Assembly (NCBI RefSeq): GCF_004151455.1
Contig: NZ_PRLK01000003.1
Location: 8,602-72,601, forward strand
Reading direction: 5' to 3'
Length of the DNA stretch: 64,000 bases
Origin: Candidatus Nanogingivalis gingivitcus
Lineage (GTDB): Bacteria; Patescibacteriota; Saccharimonadia; Saccharimonadales; Saccharimonadaceae
Below, piece by piece: positions 1 through 6,488 of this stretch. A model generated the notes under the pieces. It was given only the letters and a program-made list of their open reading frames with translations. It was not told the origin of the DNA and ran no database searches. The translations under genes and the position numbers were made by a program. The first letter of the stretch is position 1. The number at the start of each line of letters is the position of its first letter.

Positions 1-1
1 T

Positions 2-529
2 ACGGAGAAATTAAGAAAAATTTTAAGAGATAACAATGCTTACTATATTTTAGCTGGAAAAGTACATCAAGGTGATAGTAGAATGAGGGCAACTTTAAAT
101 AGTGTTCTATCTAAAATAGAGAGTGATGATTTCTTGCGTGAGCGTGTCCATTTTATTCAAGATTATGATGAAGAACTAGGTAGAGCTTTGGCTGTTGGTT
201 CAGACATAGCCATTAATGTGCCTATTGTAGGATTAGAAGCTTGCGGTACATCATTCATGAAAGATTTAGGTAATTTAAAATTACTTATTTCTACTGCTGA
301 TGGTGGGGCTGCGGATATCTCGCCTACTTCCGCATTAGAGGTTTCAGGAATTAACTATGAGCAAGAATTAAATGCTATTTATAAGCAAATGGAAAAAGCC
401 TGCTATATTTACAATAATGATACTTTACTTCAGAAACAAATTAAAAACCAGCTAGTAGACTATTTGCCGATTGTTAGTGGTGCTAGAATGATGAAAGATT
501 ATTTACAGTTAATCTTTGGCCAAAAGTAG
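2..529 (+). CDS. glgP: alpha-glucan (glycogen) phosphorylase, C-terminal part
   Basis: The reading frame is open from the first bases of the window, so only the 3' part (about 175 codons) is seen. It carries the GT35 pattern AGKxHxGD near the left edge and the block IxVVGLEACGTSxMKD followed by LLISTADGG. This is the pyridoxal-phosphate-proximal region of alpha-glucan phosphorylases of the short bacterial/archaeal type, which read EA-C/S-GTSxMK. The family releases glucose 1-phosphate from glycogen or maltodextrin using phosphate. The lysine that binds the cofactor lies in a GTSxMK-like block that is present here. It ends with TAG just before a strong palindrome. The ATG at 83 is internal, not the real start. 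Confidence 0.9.
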   Translation, partial: TEKLRKILRDNNAYYILAGKVHQGDSRMRATLNSVLSKIESDDFLRERVHFIQDYDEELGRALAVGSDIAINVPIVGLEACGTSFMKDLGNLKLLISTADGGAADISPTSALEVSGINYEQELNAIYKQMEKACYIYNNDTLLQKQIKNQLVDYLPIVSGARMMKDYLQLIFGQK

Positions 530-541
530 AGCTTAAACACA

Positions 542-575
542 TAAAATAATTACCTTATATAAGGTAATTATTTTA
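542..575. terminator. bidirectional terminator palindrome
   Basis: A perfect 34-nt palindrome lies between two convergent genes. Its stem is AT-rich at the ends with an ACCTTA/TAAGGT core, and it reads as a U-tailed hairpin on both strands. Confidence 0.8.
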
Positions 576-577
576 TA

Positions 578-2455
578 CTACTGAAAGAATTTTCCTTTGC
601 TAAATTTTTCACCACTTAGGATGTCGTATTCTATCATTTCATAATCCTTTAATAATTGATTTTTTTCAGCCTCATCCATAGTAACGAAATCTTTATTAAG
701 TGCTGGAAAAGATTGCCTTAAATCATTCAACATATATTGAAAAGGTGACAACTTAAGATTTGCTTGAGACAGAGCAGTGACTTGAGTGTAATTAAGAGAT
801 TGTGTGCCTAATTTAATTTTTTCGTTCTCAAAGTTAGAATAAACAAGCAAGGGAGTTCGGCGAATATCGTGTTCATTTTGATAATTACTAAATACATCAC
901 CATAGATTCCTGGCCAGTGGTCCCCCCAGAAAACAACAATAGTTTTTTCGTTTAGCTTATTTAAGGAGGCTATAAAATTTTTCATAGCATTATCAGAATA
1001 GTTTATGCCTCTTAAGTAGCCTTCTATCTTATGTGCTTCTTCAGTATTATTATTTTTAGCTGTTACGCTAAATGGATTATTTTCATATATATCTTCATAA
1101 GGCATATGGTTTTGCATAGTAACAAGATGTATGAACGCTGGTTTTTCAGACTCTTTTAACTCATCAATAGTTTGTTTTAATGCAGACTCGTCAGATATGT
1201 AAGGTGACTTTTCTAGCGTATCTTTATATTTAAAATCATCTTCACCTTTAAATTTTTTAAAACCTAGTGTTGGGTATACGGAATTGCGTTTATACATTGT
1301 TGTTTTATAGGGGTGTAAGGCAATAGTTGAATAGCCGTATTGAGATAGATAACGTGGCAGGCTAGGAATAGTGTTATTGCCTGAAACTAGGGATGAATAA
1401 GGAATAGTATTGAGGAAGAAATTGCTAAAACCTGTTAGGGCTTCAAATTCTACATTAGCTGTTCCACCACCATATTCACTAGAGGCTGCCCAGCCAGAAG
1501 TATGCTTTTTTAGTAATTTATGGGTATAGGGTATAGGGTCTTTTTTGCCGTAATCATATATGTGTTTACCTAAAGATGGGTCAATAAAGCTTTCGCTCAT
1601 AACATATACAATGTTTACTTTTTCTTCTTTTGGGTCTTTTTTGGTGTCGTTTTGTTCTTTAGCTATATTTATATATTTTTGAGTAATTTTATCAACCTCT
1701 TTTTTACTATAATTTGCTGGTTTAGGCTGTTTTTTCTCTCGTAAATTAGTAATTGTACCAACTATAAAACCATTAGTCTCATAATTGTAAGCTTGGCTGG
1801 TAAAATCTACATTCGTATTGAGTTTTTCTACAAAAAAGAAAGTACCTTTACCGTTTAAATCATTTCTTAAGAAACTAGTTTGTGTCATTAGAATATTAAT
1901 ACCAATAAAAATAGCAAAAATACGTACGCCTAGCATTACAAAATGGTTAGTTTTAATTTTGTACTTTCTTTTAAGAAATCTGTTAATAATTACAGAAAAT
2001 AATAATATTATGAATACTGAAGCTAAAAGCATTATAATATCGCTTATATTTACGAAGTGTGATAGTGAGCCAGCTTCACTAGTCATAGCTAGATCTTCAG
2101 GTAAGAAAGGTGTATGGCGTGATGCCATTTTTTGGGTGTTTATAAACATTATAATAGTGATTAATGAATAAAAAACACCAATTGCAATAGGCCAATTACC
2201 TATAATGCTAATAGTAATTATTAGTAGAACTAACAAGATAGTTTTACTTAGTTCTACTAGCTCATGTTTCTCTGCTAAAAAAGTTGAGACCAACTGACTG
2301 TCTTTAAATTGAAGAGATAATACATAAGATAGAGAAAGATTGCCTGCTAATATAATTATTATGCCACTAAGTATAATGAAAAATATTTTCGACCTTAATA
2401 TTGAACGAAGTATATAAAAAACATAAGGGAACAAAGAGGAGATTTTCCTTAACAT
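578..2455 (-). CDS. LtaS-type sulfatase-fold membrane enzyme
   Basis: A 625-residue polytopic membrane protein. Four or five TM segments lie at about 11-45, 70-105, 137-160 and 173-192, followed by an extracellular alkaline-phosphatase/sulfatase domain (about 280-570). Catalytic-type signatures are visible: YVMSESF (E288, metal ligand), GGGTANVEF (T332, the expected nucleophile position in LtaS-like enzymes) and FWGDHWPG (Asp/His metal ligands). The family transfers phosphoglycerol or related groups onto lipid or glycan acceptors. The substrate here cannot be told from sequence, so lipoteichoic-acid synthesis is only a family inference. The gene is monocistronic. An extended -10 box ends 6 nt before its ATG, suggesting a leaderless mRNA. 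Confidence 0.85.
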   Translation of the reverse strand: MLRKISSLFPYVFYILRSILRSKIFFIILSGIIIILAGNLSLSYVLSLQFKDSQLVSTFLAEKHELVELSKTILLVLLIITISIIGNWPIAIGVFYSLITIIMFINTQKMASRHTPFLPEDLAMTSEAGSLSHFVNISDIIMLLASVFIILLFSVIINRFLKRKYKIKTNHFVMLGVRIFAIFIGINILMTQTSFLRNDLNGKGTFFFVEKLNTNVDFTSQAYNYETNGFIVGTITNLREKKQPKPANYSKKEVDKITQKYINIAKEQNDTKKDPKEEKVNIVYVMSESFIDPSLGKHIYDYGKKDPIPYTHKLLKKHTSGWAASSEYGGGTANVEFEALTGFSNFFLNTIPYSSLVSGNNTIPSLPRYLSQYGYSTIALHPYKTTMYKRNSVYPTLGFKKFKGEDDFKYKDTLEKSPYISDESALKQTIDELKESEKPAFIHLVTMQNHMPYEDIYENNPFSVTAKNNNTEEAHKIEGYLRGINYSDNAMKNFIASLNKLNEKTIVVFWGDHWPGIYGDVFSNYQNEHDIRRTPLLVYSNFENEKIKLGTQSLNYTQVTALSQANLKLSPFQYMLNDLRQSFPALNKDFVTMDEAEKNQLLKDYEMIEYDILSGEKFSKGKFFQ

Positions 2456-2461
2456 ACTCTT

Positions 2462-2470
2462 AGTATAACA
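2462..2470 (-). promoter_or_regulatory. extended -10 box (TGTTATACT) of LtaS-like gene
   Basis: On the minus strand TGTTATACT is followed by 6 nt and then the ATG at 2455. No Shine-Dalgarno site lies between them, so transcription should start at or beside the start codon. Confidence 0.65.
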
Positions 2471-2505
2471 AAAAATGCATTTTTAAGTAAAAATTAAGGA
2501 TACTA

Positions 2506-2536
2506 TGCAATAATATGCTTGTGGTAAAAACCACAA
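2506..2536 (+). promoter_or_regulatory. greA-like promoter and 5'-terminal hairpin
   Basis: An extended -10 (TGCAATAAT, 2506-2514) predicts a start near 2521. The first bases of the mRNA would form a hairpin, TTGTGGT/ACCACAA with an AAAA loop (2519-2536). It abuts directly on the ribosome-binding site AAAGGAGG. Confidence 0.55.
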
Positions 2537-2546
2537 AAGGAGGAAG

Positions 2547-3005
2547 ATGAATAATAACTCTAAAATTTATTTAAGTAAACACGGAATTAAAGAATTAAAA
2601 AAGAAGATTAATAAACTATCACATGAACAGAAAATGCTAGAGCTAGAGCTAAGAAATAGTGACGTAAAAGAAGACAGCATGTTGCAAATTGAAGTTTTAG
2701 CAAGGCTAGATTCTGTTAGGTCTGAAATAGCTGAAAAACAATTAAAATTAAAGAATGCCAAGATACTACCTAAGAAAAAGAGTATTATAGTATCATTAGG
2801 CTCTATTGTTGAGCTAATAGATAATGCAACAGGAAAAATTTTTAAATATCAAGTAGTTGATAGTATAGAGGCTGACCCATTAATAGGCAAGATATCCTCA
2901 GATAGCCCCTTAGGAAAAAGTTTATTAGGTAAAAAGGCTAATGAAATGATTAATTGGAGTATTGGTGTAAAAAATATGCAAATGCAATTAATTACGGTTG
3001 CATAA
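2547..3005 (+). CDS. greA: GreA/GreB-family transcription elongation factor
   Basis: A 152-residue protein, the usual length for GreA. The N-terminal half is a helical hairpin starting with IYLSKHGIKELKKKI. Its tip contains the acidic segment SDVKEDS, matching the region of GreA that reaches the RNA polymerase active site to stimulate cleavage of backtracked RNA. The C-terminal half has the FKBP-like pattern GSIVEL ... YQVVDSIEADP ... GKISSDSPLGKSLLGKK. The start is fixed by a strong AAAGGAGG site 7 nt upstream of the ATG. The gene stands alone with its own promoter and a terminator behind it. The N-terminal coil diverges from classical GreA, so a GreA-like paralogue is possible. Confidence 0.88.
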   Translation: MNNNSKIYLSKHGIKELKKKINKLSHEQKMLELELRNSDVKEDSMLQIEVLARLDSVRSEIAEKQLKLKNAKILPKKKSIIVSLGSIVELIDNATGKIFKYQVVDSIEADPLIGKISSDSPLGKSLLGKKANEMINWSIGVKNMQMQLITVA

Positions 3006-3023
3006 TCGAGGAAATAAATTAAT

Positions 3024-3053
3024 AAAACCCCTTCATTATTTGTAGGGGTTTTT
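3024..3053 (+). terminator. rho-independent terminator after greA
   Basis: The stem is AAAACCCCT/AGGGGTTTT with a TCATTATTTGT loop, followed by T residues. Confidence 0.85.
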
Positions 3054-3070
3054 ATCTTCTAAAAAACTTA

Positions 3071-3079
3071 TGTTATACT
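3071..3079 (+). promoter_or_regulatory. extended -10 box of rmuC
   Basis: TGTTATACT lies 25 nt before the rmuC ATG. The short leader contains AGAGGGGA as a likely ribosome-binding site. Confidence 0.55.
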
Positions 3080-3104
3080 TTTAGATAAAAGAGGGGAATT
3101 TTAT

Positions 3105-4196
3105 ATGGATATTGCAATTTTAGTTACACTTATAGTTTTAATAATTATTATTCTTTGGCGTGGTTTTGGTGGTAATAATAAGAATGACGATAAATCAGTA
3201 GAATTATTAAAAGCAGATTTAATAGAATTAAATAATAGTTTAAATAATATGAAAGATAGCTTTGGTAATAATTTAACGAATTTAAACGAAAAAGTTACTG
3301 AGAAGCTTGAAAAAAATAACTTTCAACTGCAAAGTTCTATGAATAGGCAGTTGAGTGAAAGTATTAAAATAGTTGAAGAAGTTAGCAAGAGATTAACGAA
3401 ACTAGATGAAACAAATAATAGGGTTGTTAATGTTGCCGATGAACTTAAGACTTTACAGAATGCACTGCGTAACCCTAAGCAGAGGGGTGTGTTAGGAGAA
3501 TTTTATTTATCTCAAGTATTGTCCAATGTGTTACCTCCTAATGCTTTTACTCTTCAGTATAAATTTAATAATAGTGAAATTGTTGATGCCGTAATATTTT
3601 TAGATAAACAAAAGATCTTGCCAGTTGACTCTAAATTTAGTTTAGAGAACTATAATCGCATGATTGAATCCGAAGGCGAAGAAAAGAAACAGCTTGCTAA
3701 AAAAGTAAGGGACGATCTAAAGATAAGGATTGATGAAACGGCAAAATACATTCGACCTAATGAAAATACTATGGATTTTGCTTTTATGTTTATACCAAGT
3801 GAAAGTTTATATTATGATATGCTAATTGGTAAAGTTGGTAGTAATGGTGGCGACGAGCGAGATTTAATTGAATATGCTTTTAGAGATAAGAGAGTTATAG
3901 TTGTGAGTCCTACTAGTTTTATGGCGTATTTGCAAACAGTTTTACAAGGGCTTAAATCTTTACAAATTGAAGAGCAAAGTAAAGAGATACAAAAAAGAGT
4001 AGGCCTGTTATCTGCTCACATTATAAAATATGAAGATTTAATGAATAAGCTAGGGAAATCATTAGGTACTACAGTTAACCACTATAATAATGCACATAAA
4101 GAGTTAGGTAAAATAGACAAAGATATTGTGAAAATATCCGGAGAAGAAAATTCTGCTGAAGTTTTGCCGCAAAATATTGAAAAACCAACAGAATAA
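3105..4196 (+). CDS. rmuC: RmuC-family DNA recombination protein
   Basis: A 363-residue protein with an N-terminal TM anchor (about 3-19), a helical coiled-coil stretch (about 28-110) and the RmuC domain (about 115-330). Recognisable blocks are NPKQRGVLGEFYLSQVL, the nuclease-like DAVIFL ... PVDSKFSLENY, and VSPTSFMAYLQTV. The family resembles restriction-type endonucleases (PD-(D/E)XK fold) and limits inversions at repeats in E. coli; the biochemical reaction is poorly defined. It is transcribed alone from an extended -10 promoter. Confidence 0.92.
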   Translation: MDIAILVTLIVLIIIILWRGFGGNNKNDDKSVELLKADLIELNNSLNNMKDSFGNNLTNLNEKVTEKLEKNNFQLQSSMNRQLSESIKIVEEVSKRLTKLDETNNRVVNVADELKTLQNALRNPKQRGVLGEFYLSQVLSNVLPPNAFTLQYKFNNSEIVDAVIFLDKQKILPVDSKFSLENYNRMIESEGEEKKQLAKKVRDDLKIRIDETAKYIRPNENTMDFAFMFIPSESLYYDMLIGKVGSNGGDERDLIEYAFRDKRVIVVSPTSFMAYLQTVLQGLKSLQIEEQSKEIQKRVGLLSAHIIKYEDLMNKLGKSLGTTVNHYNNAHKELGKIDKDIVKISGEENSAEVLPQNIEKPTE

Positions 4197-4233
4197 GAAC
4201 TGTTCAAATAGATTAGACAAATCAAAGTAATTA

Positions 4234-4264
4234 TGTTAAAATTTTTTAGTATAAAATAAGGAGG
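4234..4264 (+). promoter_or_regulatory. aquaporin promoter and ribosome-binding site
   Basis: An extended -10 box, TGTTAAAAT (4234-4242), is followed after a short leader by AAGGAGG (4258-4264), only 3 nt before the ATG at 4268. Confidence 0.5.
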
Positions 4265-4267
4265 AAG

Positions 4268-5080
4268 ATGGCTACAAAAAAGAAAGTAGTTAAAGATAAT
4301 AAGAAAACTTCTAAAGAGAATACAGTAATTAAAAAAGTAGAGGATAAAGGAAGTACTATAGTTAAAAATATCGTAAAGAGTCTTTCCGACCCAGCAGTTT
4401 TAGTGACAGTATTGGCTGAGTTTATAGGAACTTTTGTGTTAGCTACGGTTGTTTGTATTTCTAATGGTCAACCACTAATGCTAATGTTTGCGTTAATGGC
4501 AGTTGTTTTAATGATAGGTACGGTTTCTGGTGCTTATGTAAACCCTTTATTGACAGTTGGTGCTTGGGCTACGAAGAGAATTAGTACTGCAAAAGCTTTA
4601 CTATATGTAATAGCACAAGTTCTTGGTGCTATGTTATCGTTCGTACTAGTTAAGAGTTATATTGATAGCTTAGGAGTAGGCGATGCTTCACAACTTGGAC
4701 AAGCTCCACAAATGTTTTCTGCTACTAAAATAACAGAAGGCAAAGAAATGCTAGTGCTATTTGCTGAGCTTCTAGGAGCTTTCATCTTTAGCTTTGCTGT
4801 TGCACGTGTAACAGATAAAAATGATGAAAAAACTGATATAGCTAAAGCATTTGGCGTTGGTGGTGCTGGCTTGGTTGCCGTGTTTATTGCTAATACTTTT
4901 GCTTCAATTATGGGTGGCATAGCTATTGTTAACCCTGCTATAGCAGTTACTTTGCAGGCTTTCACTATTAAAAATCAAAGTGCTTCATGGTCATTTGCAA
5001 TATACCTAGGTGCCGCATTAATTGGTGGTATTTTAGGATTTGTATTAAATTCATTAATGAATAAAGCTAGCAAAAAATAA
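4268..5080 (+). CDS. MIP-family channel (aquaporin/glycerol facilitator)
   Basis: A 270-residue protein. After a lysine-rich cytoplasmic N-tail (residues 1-35) come six TM segments in the two-fold MIP arrangement. The first half begins AEFIGTFVLATVV and carries SGAYVNPLLTVG, an NPL variant of the NPA box. The second half carries a normal NPA box (AIVNPAIAVTL). Whether water, glycerol or another small solute passes cannot be decided from the sequence. The start is set by AAGGAGG just upstream. The N-tail is longer and more basic than in classical AqpZ/GlpF. Confidence 0.9.
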   Translation: MATKKKVVKDNKKTSKENTVIKKVEDKGSTIVKNIVKSLSDPAVLVTVLAEFIGTFVLATVVCISNGQPLMLMFALMAVVLMIGTVSGAYVNPLLTVGAWATKRISTAKALLYVIAQVLGAMLSFVLVKSYIDSLGVGDASQLGQAPQMFSATKITEGKEMLVLFAELLGAFIFSFAVARVTDKNDEKTDIAKAFGVGGAGLVAVFIANTFASIMGGIAIVNPAIAVTLQAFTIKNQSASWSFAIYLGAALIGGILGFVLNSLMNKASKK

Positions 5081-5100
5081 ATATAATATTCTAAGTAATG

Positions 5101-5128
5101 AATAGGCTACCTAAAGGGTAGTCTATTT
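5101..5128 (+). terminator. terminator after aquaporin gene
   Basis: The stem AATAGGCTACC/GGGTAGTCTATT closes a TAAA loop with one G-T pair and is followed by TTTTAA. Confidence 0.75.
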
Positions 5129-5139
5129 TAAATTAGTAG

Positions 5140-5148
5140 TGTTATAAT
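5140..5148 (+). promoter_or_regulatory. extended -10 box of small membrane protein gene
   Basis: TGTTATAAT is followed by a leader of about 25 nt with AAAGGA before the ATG at 5180. Confidence 0.55.
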
Positions 5149-5179
5149 ATAAAGATAAACTAAATAAAGGAATAAAATA

Positions 5180-5434
5180 ATGGCTTTATATGTTAGACAA
5201 GACGAAGAAAGAAGTGAACTTCAACAAAGAATAGCAGCAGATTTGAGGGAAAAACAAAAGAAAAATTCTTTAGATGAAGGCAGTGGCAAAGGGGAAAGAA
5301 GTGAATTTAACGGAGAAGATGCTGTTTTTCTAGAGGGAACCAAGCCAACTACAGGGCTTGCATTTGTTTGGCTGTTAGTTTTTATTGCTATTATGATAGC
5401 TATAGGTTTATTCTTAGCCTTTGCTAAAGGGTAA
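5180..5434 (+). CDS. small single-pass membrane protein, unknown
   Basis: An 84-residue protein that I do not recognise. Residues 1-55 are charged and probably cytoplasmic, with a glutamine/arginine-rich start and a Gly/Ser/Glu-rich middle. Residues about 60-82 form one hydrophobic segment at the extreme C-terminus, as in tail-anchored proteins. It has its own promoter and an AAAGGA site. It sits just before the pheS promoter with no obvious terminator, so read-through into pheS is possible. Nothing points to a function. Confidence 0.7.
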   Translation: MALYVRQDEERSELQQRIAADLREKQKKNSLDEGSGKGERSEFNGEDAVFLEGTKPTTGLAFVWLLVFIAIMIAIGLFLAFAKG

Positions 5435-5450
5435 AATAAAAAAATCATCG

Positions 5451-5459
5451 TGTTATAAT
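5451..5459 (+). promoter_or_regulatory. extended -10 box of pheS
   Basis: TGTTATAAT ends 11 nt before the pheS ATG. There is no Shine-Dalgarno site in the gap, so the mRNA would have a leader of about 5 nt or less. Confidence 0.65.
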
Positions 5460-5470
5460 AGGTAGTAGTT

Positions 5471-6487
5471 ATGGAAAAGATTGAGCAAGTAAGAAAACAG
5501 CTATTAGAAAAAATTGAATCATTGCAAAATCCTAGTGATATATTAAAGTCTTCTGAAATTAAAGATTTATATAAAATGATCCCCACGCTAGCTGGTGAGC
5601 ATAGGAAAACTTTTGGTGAAAAAGTTAATCAACTAAAGAATGAAATTCAGAGTATAGTAGAGCAGAAAAAACAGGAGATTGAAGAGCAAGAAGTTCAAAG
5701 CCTTGATATTACTGCACCTTTTGGCGAAAGCACAGCAAAAGGTAGCTATAAACCTAAGTTGATAGGTTGCGAAAATGGATCTTTGCATCCACTTCAAAAG
5801 GAGCTGCAAAAAGTAGTAGATATTTATGTTCGAATGGGATTTGAAGCAGTAGAATCTAGACAAATTGATGATGACTGGAATATGTTTGGTGCACTAAACT
5901 TCCCTGAGAATCATCCAGCTAGGGACGGTTATGATACATTTAGAACAGAAGAAGGTTTTATTCCACCAGCTCATACTTCAACAATGCAAAACAGGGTATT
6001 AAAACACGGAAAAGAACAACTAGAAAAAGAAGGACAGATTGCTCATATTTCATATGGTAGAGTATTCCGTAATGAGGATTTGGATGCTACACATGAACAT
6101 ACCTTTTACCAGTGTGAGGGAGTTTTTGTTAGTAAAAATGCCAATTTAAGCCAGATGCTAGGAACTCTCCATGCCTTTTTTGAAGAATATTATGGTCAAA
6201 AGCTAACTATTAAAACTCAACCAGGATATTTTCCATTTACTGAACCAAGTTTAGAATTTTTAATTGAAAAGCCTGCAAGCCTTGGTGGTAAAAAAGGTGA
6301 ATGGCTTGAGATGCTTGGATGTGGAATGATACATCCTAATGTTTTGGAAGCTGCAGGTATTGATAGCAGTAAATATCGTGGCTTTGCGTGGGGTGGAGGA
6401 ATTGAAAGACTAGTTATGTTGAAATATGGAATTTCTGATATACGTTATTTCGAAAGTGCAAAGTTAGAATTTTTAAAGGAGTTTTAA
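5471..6487 (+). CDS. pheS: phenylalanyl-tRNA synthetase alpha subunit
   Basis: A 338-residue class II synthetase subunit of normal length. It charges tRNA-Phe as an alpha2-beta2 enzyme. The N-terminal coiled coil (1-80) grips the tRNA and is followed by the catalytic domain. Visible motifs are FPENHPARDGYDTF, motif 2 GRVFRNEDLDATHEHTF, and motif 3 GGGIERLVMLKYGISDIR. It is the first gene of a close-packed run pheS-pheT-FKBP isomerase-trxB. A cognate tRNA-Phe lies in the same window at 25.1 kb. The start follows an extended -10 box almost directly. Confidence 0.97.
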   Translation: MEKIEQVRKQLLEKIESLQNPSDILKSSEIKDLYKMIPTLAGEHRKTFGEKVNQLKNEIQSIVEQKKQEIEEQEVQSLDITAPFGESTAKGSYKPKLIGCENGSLHPLQKELQKVVDIYVRMGFEAVESRQIDDDWNMFGALNFPENHPARDGYDTFRTEEGFIPPAHTSTMQNRVLKHGKEQLEKEGQIAHISYGRVFRNEDLDATHEHTFYQCEGVFVSKNANLSQMLGTLHAFFEEYYGQKLTIKTQPGYFPFTEPSLEFLIEKPASLGGKKGEWLEMLGCGMIHPNVLEAAGIDSSKYRGFAWGGGIERLVMLKYGISDIRYFESAKLEFLKEF

Positions 6488-6488
6488 A

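Noticed and set aside
83..529. Complete small gene beginning at ATG 83
   Set aside because: The frame is open to the window edge and the upstream codons match alpha-glucan phosphorylase, so this is a 3' fragment.
1818..2171. Open frames of 60-160 codons opposite or inside real genes (for example 1818-2171, 5221-5586, 44091-44522, 49402-49887)
   Set aside because: They lie antisense to well-supported genes, lack ribosome sites and read as low-complexity hydrophobic or serine-rich shadow sequence.
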